Shown: one piece after another, positions 18,147 through 28,184 of the stretch
Position numbering within the stretch: position 1 is the first letter of the stretch
Layout of the letters: every line of letters starts with the position of its first letter
Source of the DNA: Avipropionibacterium sp050157065
GTDB lineage: Bacteria > Actinomycetota > Actinomycetes > Propionibacteriales > Propionibacteriaceae
DNA: 64,000 nt
Strand: one strand, 5' to 3'
Assembly: GCA_050157065.1 (NCBI GenBank)
Contig: CP189573.1
Position numbers and translations under genes: made by a program
Notes under the pieces: generated by a model
Database searches by the model: none
Told to the model about the DNA's origin: nothing
What the model saw: the letters and a program-made list of their open reading frames with translations, nothing else

Positions 18147-18814
18147 TGGGGGCGCCGATCGAGATCGGTGCCGAGGAGGCACGCCGCCGGGCCGCGGAGG
18201 AGCTCGCCAAGGCGAAGTACCAAGGCATGCCCGACTGGCTGGCCGACCTGCTGGCACGGCTGGAGTTCCTGCTCGAACAGCTGACCAGCCCCGACCGGAC
18301 CCCGACCGCCGGGGACGGGCCCGGAAACTGGGTGCTGCTGGTGGTGCTGCTGGTCATCCTGGCCGGCATCGCCCTGATCGTGTGGCGGGTGGGGATACCG
18401 CGGTGGCGGTCCCGGGTTCCCGACGCCGAGGTCGAGGTGGATCCCGAACAGTCGCCTGACGACTACCGCACGGCCGCCCAGGCCGCTGCCGACGCCGGCG
18501 ACTGGGTGACCGCGATCCGGGAACGGTTCCGGGCCCTCATCCGCGAGCTGGAGGAGCACACGATCCTGGACCCGAGGCCCGGCCGTACCGCACTCGAGGT
18601 CGCCGGCACCGCGGCCCGGCTGATGCCCGAGGCGGACCAGCCACTGCATCGGGCGGCGTTGCTGTTCAACGACGTGATGTACGGCGACGTGGTCGCCGAC
18701 CGGGCGATGTACGAGGAGATGGCGAGCTCCGACGCGACCGTGCGCGCAGTCGCCGAGCAGTTCAAGCACCCCGACGTCACCGACGACGAGGAACAGGCGG
18801 TGTCGGCCCGGTGA
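18146..18814 (+). CDS. DUF4129 domain protein
   Basis: 222 residues from the ATG at 18146, which overlaps the previous stop by one base. It has one transmembrane segment (NWVLLVVLLVILAGIALIVW) at about 62-82. The cytoplasmic C-terminal DUF4129 domain contains DWVTAIRERFRALIREL and a conserved HRAALLFNDVMYGD. DUF4129 proteins accompany MoxR/DUF58 clusters and transglutaminase-like proteins. Confidence 0.85.
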   Translation: MGAPIEIGAEEARRRAAEELAKAKYQGMPDWLADLLARLEFLLEQLTSPDRTPTAGDGPGNWVLLVVLLVILAGIALIVWRVGIPRWRSRVPDAEVEVDPEQSPDDYRTAAQAAADAGDWVTAIRERFRALIRELEEHTILDPRPGRTALEVAGTAARLMPEADQPLHRAALLFNDVMYGDVVADRAMYEEMASSDATVRAVAEQFKHPDVTDDEEQAVSAR

Positions 18815-20069
18815 CCGCCACGCCACCCGGATCGACGGACCGGCCGATGCCCCCGTCAGCAGCTGCGCCGACGACCCGGACGCCCTCCTCGCCGGTGTCC
18901 CCCGACCACACCGATGACGCCCCGGCGGCACGGCCGTGGTGGCGCCGACTCCTGACGCCGTTGATCCTGGTGGCGGTGCTGGCACTCGCCGTCGGACTGC
19001 TGGCGGTCGGCCTGGTCGCGATCTCCCCCGCCACCCCCGGTGGCATCCGCGACTCCGACTCCGCCGGCCGCAGCGCGATCGGTGCGCTACTGCGTGACGA
19101 GCAGATCTCCGTCGCCGAGACCCAGTCCTGGGAGCAGGCTGCCGCGGCCGCCGATCGGGGTGCCGCGATCCTGGTGACCGACCTGCGGCCGCTGAGCCCC
19201 GGAACCTTGGACGCCCTGATCGAGCGCCGCCCGGCGCGGATCGTGGTGGAACGACCCCGCAATGGTGACCTGAACGGGCTCGGTCTCCCGGTCCGTGCCG
19301 GCACCGACGCCACCGCACCCGCCACCGACGAGCCCAACTGTGACGACCCTGCCGCACGCCGGGCCGGCCGGATCGCCACGAACGGCTCCCCGGCCCGGTA
19401 CCGGCTGACGCAGGGTGCCCGCCCGACTGTCGCCTGCTACGGCGACGCCGGGACGGGTCACCAGTTGCTGGTCTTCGAGGAGCGCGGCGTCGAGTTCGTC
19501 ATCATGCCGGCGGTGACCACCAACCGGGTGCTGGCCGAGGCCGGCAATGCGTCGCTGGCGATGCAGCTGCTGGGCGCCCACCCCGAGCTGATGGTGTACG
19601 ACCCCTTGTTCGGCGACCAGCTCAACCGCGGTGGGGGCTGGGAGGGCGGGCAGGGCCGCGCCCCGACGCTGCTGCCGGACACCTGGTTGCACGGCGTCGG
19701 ACTGGCGGTCGTCGCCATGGTCGTGGTCGCGGTCTGGCAGGGCCGTCGCCTCGGCCCGATCATCACCGAGAAGTTGCCGGTGGTCGTCCCCGCCTCCGAG
19801 ACCGTCGAGGGACACGGCCGGTTGTACGCCCGGATCGGTGCCCGTGATCGCGCGGCCGAACTGATCCGTACGGCTGCCACGCGTCGGCTGTCGCGTGGTC
19901 TCGGCCACGCCGACGACCCCGACGTCCTCGCCCGGGCACTCGCCGACCGGACCGGCTGGTCGTACGGCGAGGTGCGGCACCTGTTGACCGGGCCCGCGCC
20001 GACGACCGACGACCAACTCGTGACCCTGAAACGCAAACTGGACGCCCTGGAGCAGGAGGCTCGACGCCC

Positions 20070-20073
<4 letters not shown>
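18811..20073 (+). CDS. DUF4350 domain protein
   Basis: 420 residues starting with GTG and overlapping the previous stop by 4 bases (GTGA). It has a proline-rich N-terminus, one membrane segment (LTPLILVAVLALAVGLLAVGL) near residue 50-70, and a DUF4350 domain with ILVTDLRPLSPGTLDAL. A second hydrophobic segment (about 290-305) precedes a cytoplasmic tail. It belongs with the MoxR/DUF58/DUF4129 operon; its biochemical role is unknown. Confidence 0.85.
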
Positions 20074-21239
<1,166 letters not shown>

Positions 21240-21276
21240 CCGGGACGCGCGGCGCGGGGAGGAGTGCGGTGACGAC

Positions 21277-22563
21277 ATGGTGTTGACCTGGCGGTCCGGG
21301 GTGGTGGCGCTGGCCGCGATCCCGGTCGGCTTCCTGTTCGGCGGCTGGGCGTGGTTGCTGGTCGCCGCGCTGGCCCTGGTCGTGCTCGTCGACGTCATCC
21401 GGTGCCCCGATCCGCGCAAGGTGACCGTACGGCGTGGTGGCGACTCCGCCATCCGGTTGGGCGAGTCCGCCGACACCTGGTTCATGATCACCAACCGGGG
21501 GCGGCGGCGAATGGTCGGCGTGGCCCGCAACTCGTGGATCCCGTCGGCCGGGGCGCGCGGCGGCATCCGCAAGCTCGACATCCCCGCCGGGCAGCGGCGC
21601 CGCTTCCCGACCCGATTGACCCCGACCCGGCGCGGCGACCGTACCGCCGGGCCGATCACCATCCGTACCCTCGGTCCGTGGCGCTTCGCGGGTCGTCAGG
21701 CCGACCACGAGGTCGAGCAGTCGGTCCGGGTACTGCCGCCCTTCCACTCCCGCAAGCACCTGCCCTCACGCATCGCCCGGCTCCGCGAGCTGGACGGCCG
21801 CTCGGTGCTGCTGCAACGCGGTCAGGGAACCGAGTTCGACTCGTTGCGCGAGTACGTCCCGGGAGACGACGTCCGCTCCATCGAGTGGCGGGCCACCGCG
21901 CGCAGCAACACCGTGGTCGTGAAGACCTGGCGTCCCGAGCGGGACCGTCACGTGCTGATCGTGATCGACTCCGGCCGCACCGCCGCCGGCCGCGTCGGTG
22001 ACCAGCCCCGACTGGACCACCACATGGACGGTGCCCTGCTGCTGGCCGCGCTGGCGGCGAAGGCCGGTGACCGGGTCGACCTGCTGATCGCCGATCGGGA
22101 GGTCCGCGGCAGCGTGGCCCGGACCAGTGGCAACGACCTGCTGGGCCATCTGGTCAACACGATGGCCGGCGTGGAGGCCACCCTCGTCGGCAGCGATCAC
22201 CGGCTGATCGTCAACGAGGCGCTGCTCCGTGTCAGCCAACGTTCCCTGGTGGTGCTGCTGACCGGTCTGGACCACGCGACGATCACCGACGGCTGGCTGC
22301 CGGTGCTCGGCCCGCTGCTGCAACGCCACCGGCTGGTGGTCGCCTCGGTCAGCGATCCGCGACTGACCGAGCTGGTCACCGACGTCCACGACGCCGACGA
22401 GGCGTACGCAGCGGCCGCCGCCGAGGCCGACCATGATCGCCGCAACGACACCGCGAACGCGCTGCGCCGGCTGGGTGCCACCATCGTGCAGGCTCCCCCC
22501 GACGCCTTCGCACCACAGCTCGCCGACCACTACCTGGCGTTGAAGAAGGCCGGTCTGCTCTGA
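21277..22563 (+). CDS. DUF58/VWA-like protein, MoxR partner
   Basis: 428 residues with two N-terminal hydrophobic segments (VVALAAIPVGFLFGG and WLLVAALALVVLVDVI). The DUF58 core has DSLREYVPGDDVRSIEWRATAR and KTWRPERDRHVLIVIDSGR, the family signature. A C-terminal VWA-like region carries VVLLTGL and metal-site-like acids. This is the final gene of the MoxR operon and lies 37 bases after the MoxR stop. Confidence 0.9.
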   Translation: MVLTWRSGVVALAAIPVGFLFGGWAWLLVAALALVVLVDVIRCPDPRKVTVRRGGDSAIRLGESADTWFMITNRGRRRMVGVARNSWIPSAGARGGIRKLDIPAGQRRRFPTRLTPTRRGDRTAGPITIRTLGPWRFAGRQADHEVEQSVRVLPPFHSRKHLPSRIARLRELDGRSVLLQRGQGTEFDSLREYVPGDDVRSIEWRATARSNTVVVKTWRPERDRHVLIVIDSGRTAAGRVGDQPRLDHHMDGALLLAALAAKAGDRVDLLIADREVRGSVARTSGNDLLGHLVNTMAGVEATLVGSDHRLIVNEALLRVSQRSLVVLLTGLDHATITDGWLPVLGPLLQRHRLVVASVSDPRLTELVTDVHDADEAYAAAAAEADHDRRNDTANALRRLGATIVQAPPDAFAPQLADHYLALKKAGLL

Positions 22564-22599
22564 TCCGGGTGCCGTGGCCGTCGGTCTCTCCGTGTCGAA

Positions 22600-22654
22600 G
22601 GGCGGCACAGCGACGTGGCTGGACGTGAGCTCCACCTGTGTCGCTGTGGCGCCC
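22600..22654. repeat. long intergenic hairpin element, copy 2
   Basis: GGGCGGCACAGCGAC at 22600-22614 faces GTCGCTGTGGCGCCC at 22640-22654 (14 of 15 pair), followed by CTTTTC. It shares the GCTCCAC-TGTGTCGCTGTGGCGCC stretch with the element at 8612. It lies between the ends of the DUF58 and helical ESX-like genes. Confidence 0.75.
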
Positions 22655-22689
22655 CTTTTCACGACGGGACCGCTCCCCCGGCACGCGAA

Positions 22690-22718
22690 AGGGGCCGCGA
22701 CGACACGTCGCGGCCCCT
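22690..22718. terminator. bidirectional terminator hairpin
   Basis: AGGGGCCGCGACG and CGTCGCGGCCCCT form a perfect 13-bp stem with a 3-base loop (ACA). On the minus strand the stem is followed by TTTC. It lies between the convergent DUF58 and ESX-like genes, immediately after hairpin element copy 2. Confidence 0.75.
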
Positions 22719-22755
22719 GCTTCCCGTCCCCGATCAGGGGACGGGCAGCGCTCGC

Positions 22756-23751
22756 CTACTCGTAGTTGTCCTGGTCGGCCGTCTGGCCGCTGCCGCCCTG
22801 GTTGCCGGTGTAGCCACCGTTGCCGGTGTTCTGCACCGGACCCTGCGGCTGCTCCGGTTGGGTGGTGCCCGGCGGCGTGGTGGTCGGCGGCGTCGGTGCG
22901 CCCCCGCCGTCGGTGCGCGGTTCGTACCCCTCGGAGGCAGCCGTCGCGGCCGGCCAGTTGGCGACGGTCAGCTCGGTGTTCCCCTCCCGGGTCTGGCTCA
23001 TCAGGCCCAACAGCTCGCCCTGCATCGCCCCCCAGTCGGACCCGATCTCAGTCTTGAACTCGTTGATCCAGTTCTTCAGGCCCAGGTTGTTGTCGCGCAT
23101 GTAGTAGATCCGCTCGGCCCAGATGTTGTCGGTGTTGCTCACCGTCATGTCCTTCAACCCGCTGTGGACCTGCTTCACCGAATCCCAGATGCTGATGTAG
23201 ATCATCTGTTGGATCAGCGAGCTCGACTCCATGCCGTTCCGGGCGCCGTCGGCGGACCGCTTCACGTCGGCCATGGCGGCGGTCTGCGGCTCCAACTGCC
23301 GGATGTATCCCTCGGCACCTTCACCCGTCCAGCTCTGGGCGATCTGGCTCTGCGCCAGCTGCTGCTCGAACGTGCCGAGCTTGTCGTACACCTTCGTCTG
23401 CCAGTCCTTGTTCTTGTCGTCCATCGGGACCGCCAGCGACACGTGCGAGCGGAAGGTGTCGTCGTAGGTGGACTTGAACGAGTTCCAGTGCTCCTTGGCC
23501 TCGTTCCAGACCCCCTCGATCTCCTCCTTGAAGTTCCGCAGGTCGTCCTTGGTGTTGTCCGACCAGCCACCGTCCATCTGGTCGCGCAGCCGGTCCTCCT
23601 CCTGGGTCATCGCGTCCTGGTCAGCCTGATACGCGGTGTTCATGTAGGAGCGGTAGTTGGTCATCTCGCTGTTGATGGTCTCCGGCATGGAGCCCCACTG
23701 GGAGATGTTGACCTGGGCGCCACCACCGGGCACGCTCGGAGCATTTGTCAT
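22756..23751 (-). CDS. helical ESX/WXG100-like secreted protein
   Basis: 331 residues, mostly helical, with no signal peptide. A WxG motif (W141-T-G143, in AQSWTGEGAEGY) sits in the middle of two long helical stretches, the layout of WXG100 family proteins. A GGWSD near residue 62 is a possible second motif. The last 60 residues are a Pro/Thr/Gly-rich disordered tail. It is probably exported or cell-associated through a type VII-like system. It is the third gene of a same-strand trio (25944 to 22756), 43 bases after the TSP3-repeat gene. No ESX core gene is in the window. Confidence 0.55.
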   Translation of the reverse strand: MTNAPSVPGGGAQVNISQWGSMPETINSEMTNYRSYMNTAYQADQDAMTQEEDRLRDQMDGGWSDNTKDDLRNFKEEIEGVWNEAKEHWNSFKSTYDDTFRSHVSLAVPMDDKNKDWQTKVYDKLGTFEQQLAQSQIAQSWTGEGAEGYIRQLEPQTAAMADVKRSADGARNGMESSSLIQQMIYISIWDSVKQVHSGLKDMTVSNTDNIWAERIYYMRDNNLGLKNWINEFKTEIGSDWGAMQGELLGLMSQTREGNTELTVANWPAATAASEGYEPRTDGGGAPTPPTTTPPGTTQPEQPQGPVQNTGNGGYTGNQGGSGQTADQDNYE

Positions 23752-23794
23752 GATCGGGTCCTCACTTCGTCGGGTTGGTCAGCAGTTGCGCCGG

Positions 23795-25201
23795 TCAGAC
23801 CGGGGTCTGCACGTGCGGGCCACGCGCACCGGGGGCCGAGTTGACCTCGTTCTCGACCTGGCTGGCGCCCTGCTCGCCGCTGGACTCGACGCCGTCGTAG
23901 TCGTCGGCAGCCTTGCGGAGGTTGGCCGCCACGCCGCGGAACTCGGTCTCCCCCTTCTCCAACCAGGTCACCACGTCGGACTGCAGGGAGTTGTACGGTT
24001 CCTGGGCCGAGCTGGCCACCCCGAACTCGTTGTGTGCGCTCGACCGGGCCGTCGGGAGCGCCTCGGCGTACGCGTCGGCGGCGTCCTCCCAGATCTGGGC
24101 CTCCTGCCGCAGCGACTCGCCGTCCACCTCGAACGAACCCTGGCCGCCCCCGCCGCCGAGGCCACCACCGCCACCGCCGAGGCCGCCACCGCCACCGCCG
24201 AGGCCCCCGCCGCCTCCGCCGGGCGGAGGCGTGCCAGTGAGATCGGGCGACGGCGTGCCGGTCCCCGGCGGGGTCTCGAACTCGTTGCCGCCGTTGTCGG
24301 GGTCGTACGGGAACTCGTCCTCCGAGTCCGGGATGCCGTCACCGTCGGAGTCGCGGTCCGGGTTCTCGAACTCGTTGCCGCCGTTGTCGGGGTCGTACGG
24401 GAACTCGTCCTCCGAGTCCGGGATGCCGTCACCGTCGGAGTCGCGGTCCGGGTTCTCGAACTCGTTGCCGCCGTTGTCGGGGTCGTACGGGAACTCGTCC
24501 TCCGAGTCCGGGATGCCGTCACCGTCGGAGTCGCGGTCCGGGGTCTCGAAGTCATTGCCGCCCCCGCCGCCGCCGTTGTCCGGGTCGTACGGGAACTCGT
24601 CCTCCGAGTCCGGGATGCCGTCACCGTCGGAGTCGCGATCCGGCATCTCGAAGTCGTTGCCACCGCGATTCGGGTCGTCGGGGAAGGCGTCCTCCGAGTC
24701 CGGGATGCCGTCACCGTCGCGGTCGGGGCCACCCGCACCGGCCGCGCTGGTGCCCGGACCGGTTGCCAGCTTGCCCAGTCCGCCGCCACCCGCGCCGCCA
24801 CCGATGCCACCGCCAAGACCACCGCCGGCACCGCCACCGATGCCACCGCCGAGGCCGCCACCAACGCCACCGCCGGCTCCGACACCGCCACCCGGGCCGC
24901 CGCCGACCCCGGAGGCTGCGGTGCCGCCGCCGCCCATCAGGCCGGCTCCGCCGCGACCCGCACCGGCGCCGCCGCCAGCGGATCCGGCACCGCCGGCACC
25001 GCCACCGCGGGCACCCATCATCGGCGGCATCATCATCGGCGAGCCGCCACCCTTGCCCGACGAGCTGTCGGCCCCGTTCGGGTCGAGCAGCGCCTCGTAG
25101 ATGTCGAGGTCCTCCAGCAGGTCGTCCTCGTTGCCGATGCCCTCGGTCTGCGAGAGCGCGACGCGCTTCTCCTCCGACGGGGGGTTGGTGCGGTCACTCA
25201 T
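23795..25201 (-). CDS. glycine-rich protein with thrombospondin type 3 repeats and C-terminal EspC/WXG-like domain
   Basis: 468 residues. Residues 1-48 are acidic; 49-158 are a glycine-rich stretch; 159-308 hold five thrombospondin type 3-like calcium-binding units (DxDxDGDGIPDSEDxFPxD). A Pro/Gly linker follows. The domain at 357-437 is helical, with FEVDGESLRQEAQIWEDAADAY and a second helix ending in YDGVE. That is a YxxxE export-signal pattern at residue 435, as in EspC and ESX partners. There is no Sec signal. The first unit is divergent and the last four are near-identical. The ATG overlaps the preceding gene by 4 bases. Confidence 0.6.
   Translation of the reverse strand: MSDRTNPPSEEKRVALSQTEGIGNEDDLLEDLDIYEALLDPNGADSSSGKGGGSPMMMPPMMGARGGGAGGAGSAGGGAGAGRGGAGLMGGGGTAASGVGGGPGGGVGAGGGVGGGLGGGIGGGAGGGLGGGIGGGAGGGGLGKLATGPGTSAAGAGGPDRDGDGIPDSEDAFPDDPNRGGNDFEMPDRDSDGDGIPDSEDEFPYDPDNGGGGGGNDFETPDRDSDGDGIPDSEDEFPYDPDNGGNEFENPDRDSDGDGIPDSEDEFPYDPDNGGNEFENPDRDSDGDGIPDSEDEFPYDPDNGGNEFETPPGTGTPSPDLTGTPPPGGGGGGLGGGGGGLGGGGGGLGGGGGQGSFEVDGESLRQEAQIWEDAADAYAEALPTARSSAHNEFGVASSAQEPYNSLQSDVVTWLEKGETEFRGVAANLRKAADDYDGVESSGEQGASQVENEVNSAPGARGPHVQTPV
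24278..24727. repeat. tandem 90-bp repeats encoding calcium-binding units
   Basis: The three units starting at about 24271, 24361 and 24451 are almost identical over 90 bp (30 codons); the fourth has a glycine-codon insertion and the fifth (codons 159-189) is divergent. They encode the calcium-binding array of the 23795-25201 protein. The near-identity at DNA level implies recent expansion or gene conversion. Confidence 0.85.
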
Positions 25202-25944
25202 CGGGTGCCTCCTGGGGTGCCGTAGTTGGCGATCCGCGCCTTCATCTCCGCGTGGACCTCAATCAATTCGTTCTGCAGTTCGTCGTACTCGCCGGGCTCG
25301 TACTCCGGCTCGACGTAGGCGGCGTACGCGGCGTTGTGTGCCTCCTGGATGGCATCGCAGATCTGGGACACGTTCGCCTTCTGCGCCCACTCCTCGTCGA
25401 TGTCGACCTCGAGCGTCTTCATCATCCGACCCAGCGTGACCGTGACCATCCGGTTGTCGCTGGTCGCAACGGTCGGGTCGCCGACCCACCGGCCATGCTT
25501 GACCTGCTCGGGCGGCAGTGCGTCCAGCGCCTTCTCCCGTTCGGTGACGCTGAACAGCGTCTCCATCCACCGGTTCATGAAGGCCTGGTCGATCTTGGCC
25601 GAGCCGACCTCGACCGCCGGCGCGTCCTCCTGCGGCGTGGTGTTGCCGAACTGCTTCTGCCAGCCCCGCAACGCGATCGTGACGCAGATGCCGAGGGGCT
25701 GCCCCTTCATCCGCTCCCGCCACCGGTTGCTGATCCGGATCTTGGCCAGTTTCTGGGTCTCCGGCTCGAGCCACAGGTGGACGACGTTGTTCAGGTCGTG
25801 CTCGGTCGACCCCTCCGGGACCGCCTGGGCACGCCAGTCGTCGGCAGGCCCGTTCTGCTCGGGTTCCTCACCGTCCGGCGGTGCGGTCGGATCCATGAAG
25901 TCGATGTCATCGGCGAGTTCGTCGTCATCCGGCCAGGTGGTCAT
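25198..25944 (-). CDS. YbaB/EbfC-like protein of an ESX-type locus
   Basis: 248 residues. The N-terminus is acidic and disordered (about 1-40). The C-terminal part (about 165-212) has VTVTLGRMMKTLEVDIDEEW followed by the helix ICDAIQEAHNAAYAAY. This is the pattern of YbaB/EbfC-type proteins often encoded in actinobacterial ESX loci. The middle domain (about 45-140) is unrecognised. It overlaps the next gene by 4 bases and starts the trio. Function is unknown; DNA or chaperone binding is inference. Confidence 0.5.
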   Translation of the reverse strand: MTTWPDDDELADDIDFMDPTAPPDGEEPEQNGPADDWRAQAVPEGSTEHDLNNVVHLWLEPETQKLAKIRISNRWRERMKGQPLGICVTIALRGWQKQFGNTTPQEDAPAVEVGSAKIDQAFMNRWMETLFSVTEREKALDALPPEQVKHGRWVGDPTVATSDNRMVTVTLGRMMKTLEVDIDEEWAQKANVSQICDAIQEAHNAAYAAYVEPEYEPGEYDELQNELIEVHAEMKARIANYGTPGGTR

Positions 25945-26038
25945 CCACGCTCCTCCACTGTTACGGCCTCCACGCGAGGTACGGCATCCATGAAACCACG
26001 CGATGAGTTCATTCTCCCGGCCCGTACGGACACCGCGA

Positions 26039-26629
26039 TCAGTTCAGTTCCGGGTCGTCCACCCACGTCGAGAAGTACGCCAGCTCGCTGGGCTGGCGGC
26101 GCAGCACCCGACGCCAGAGGTCTTCGGGCTGGTCACCGAACACGTCGTCGTACCGGGTGTCGGCGACCCACCACCACCCCAGTGACATCTCGCTCGCCAG
26201 CTGTCCGCTGTCCCATCCCGAGTAACCGGCGAAGATGCGGAGGTCGGCGTACGCACCACCGACGATCTCGGTCGGGGTGTCGAGGTGCAACAGACCCACC
26301 CCGTCGAACACCCGTCGGAAGCCGGGCGGATCCTCCTCCTGGTCGACCAGGGCGGCCAGGCAGATGGCGCCGTTGGCCGACACCGGGCCGCCGTTGAACA
26401 GCACCCGCGGTGACGACACCAGCGACGCCCACGCCGGCAGCACCGACTCCAGACGCGGCTCGGCGTACCGGTTCAGGATCACCCCGAGGGTGCCGGACTC
26501 GTCGTGGTCGATGATCAGGATGACCGTGCCGACGAACGTCCCTTCGTCGACCGCCACCGAGGAGATCAGCAGGTCACCGGCACGCGGGGGCCGCGCCGGG
26601 GAGGGGTCCCGACGATGTGGGGCACTCAT
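26039..26629 (-). CDS. YqgE/AlgH family protein
   Basis: 196 residues from the ATG at 26629. The family pattern is clear: GDLLISS, GTVILIIDHDESGTLGVILNR, VLFNGGPV and FAGYSGWDSGQLASEM. The function is not well defined in the family. It lies 19 bases after the malic enzyme gene on the same strand. Confidence 0.88.
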   Translation of the reverse strand: MSAPHRRDPSPARPPRAGDLLISSVAVDEGTFVGTVILIIDHDESGTLGVILNRYAEPRLESVLPAWASLVSSPRVLFNGGPVSANGAICLAALVDQEEDPPGFRRVFDGVGLLHLDTPTEIVGGAYADLRIFAGYSGWDSGQLASEMSLGWWWVADTRYDDVFGDQPEDLWRRVLRRQPSELAYFSTWVDDPELN

Positions 26630-26648
26630 GTCGTGGCCGTCCGCACCG

Positions 26649-28088
26649 TCACGCGCGCGAGGTGCCGTCCCCGGATCCCGGACCTCCGCCCGGCTCCGAG
26701 GCCGCACCACCCGCGGCGACGCGGACGGCCTCGGCGACGATCGTGTGCACCTCGGCGTGGAAGACGCTCGGCATGATGTAGGCGGCGTTCAGCTCGGTGT
26801 CGGTGACCACCGAGGCCAGCGCCCTGGCCGCGGCCAGCAGCATCGGTGTGGTGACCTGGTCGGTACGCGCGTCGATCAGGCCCCGGAACACGCCGGGGAA
26901 GGCGAGCACGTTGTTGATCTGGTTGGCGAAGTCGGACCGTCCGGTCGCCACCACTGCGGCGTGCCGGGTGGCCTCCACCGGATCGATCTCCGGCTCGGGG
27001 TTGGCCAACGCGAACACGATCGCGTCCTCACTCATCGCCGCGACGTCGTCGGCATTGATCACCCCCGGGGCGGAGACGCCGATGAAGACGTCCGCGCCCG
27101 CCATCACGTCGTGGATCGTACCGGTCAGGTTGTCCGGGTTCGTGTGGTCGGCCACCCACTGCATGGACGGGCCCAGGTCGGGTCGGCCGCGGTGAACCAC
27201 CCCGTCGATGTCGACCGCGATCAGGTGCCCGACCCCGGCCTCGACGAGCAGCCGCATGATCGCGGTCCCGGCCGCGCCGGCTCCGGCCATCACGATCCGG
27301 ACCTGGTCGATCTCCTTCGAGACCACCCGCAAGGCGTTGTAGAGCGCGGCCAGCACCACGATGGCGGTGCCGTGCTGGTCGTCGTGGAAGACCGGGATGT
27401 CGAGGGCCTCGCGCAGGCGTGCCTCGATCTCGAAACAGCGGGGTGCGGAGATGTCCTCGAGGTTGATCCCGGCGAACCCGGGGGCGAGGGCCTTGCAGAC
27501 CGCGATGATCTCCTCGGTGTCCTGGGTGTCGAGGCACAGCGGCCAGGCGTCGATGTCGGCGAACCGCTTGAACAGTGCGGCCTTGCCCTCCATCACCGGG
27601 AGGGCCGCCTTCGGGCCGATGTTGCCGAGCCCCAGCACCGCGGATCCGTCGGTGATCACCGCAACGCTGTTGCGCTTGACGGTCAGTCGACGGGCGTCCT
27701 CGGGATTCTTGGCGATCGCCAGGCACACGCGGGCGACGCCCGGGGTGTAGACCATCGACAGGTCGTCACGGTTGCGGATCGGGTGCTTCGACTCCATGGC
27801 GATCTTGCCGCCCAGGTGCATCAGGAAGGTGCGGTCCGACACCTTGCCGATCACCGCGCCGGGGACCTGCCGCATCACCTCGACGATCGCTTCGGCGTGG
27901 TCGCCGTCACGGGCGGCGCAGGTGACGTCCATCCGCAGCCGTTCGTGGCCCGAGGCCGTCACGTCGAGGGCGGTGACCAGGCCACCGGCCTGTTCCACCG
28001 CAGTCGTCAGGGCACTGACGCCCGCACCGCCGGCCGGGAGCTCCAGACGTACGGTGATCGAGTAGGACACGGACGGGGCGGCAGTCAC
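26649..28088 (-). CDS. NAD(P)-dependent malic enzyme with N-terminal ACT-like domain
   Basis: 479 residues starting with GTG. Residues 1-80 look like an ACT-type regulatory domain. The malic domain has DLSMVYTPGVARVC, KRNSVAVITDGSAVLGLGNIGP, INLEDISAPRCFEIE and FHDDQHGTA, with the NAD-binding VMAGAGAAGTAIMRLL. It oxidatively decarboxylates malate to pyruvate. It precedes the YqgE/AlgH gene. Confidence 0.93.
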   Translation of the reverse strand: MTAAPSVSYSITVRLELPAGGAGVSALTTAVEQAGGLVTALDVTASGHERLRMDVTCAARDGDHAEAIVEVMRQVPGAVIGKVSDRTFLMHLGGKIAMESKHPIRNRDDLSMVYTPGVARVCLAIAKNPEDARRLTVKRNSVAVITDGSAVLGLGNIGPKAALPVMEGKAALFKRFADIDAWPLCLDTQDTEEIIAVCKALAPGFAGINLEDISAPRCFEIEARLREALDIPVFHDDQHGTAIVVLAALYNALRVVSKEIDQVRIVMAGAGAAGTAIMRLLVEAGVGHLIAVDIDGVVHRGRPDLGPSMQWVADHTNPDNLTGTIHDVMAGADVFIGVSAPGVINADDVAAMSEDAIVFALANPEPEIDPVEATRHAAVVATGRSDFANQINNVLAFPGVFRGLIDARTDQVTTPMLLAAARALASVVTDTELNAAYIMPSVFHAEVHTIVAEAVRVAAGGAASEPGGGPGSGDGTSRA

Positions 28089-28184
28089 GCTCGCATCTTC
28101 TCACGACACCCCGCCGTGGAGGGAGACCCACCTCACACGCGTCCCCGGCGGGTGTGCCCATGTGCTCCTGACTTCCTGTTCCGG

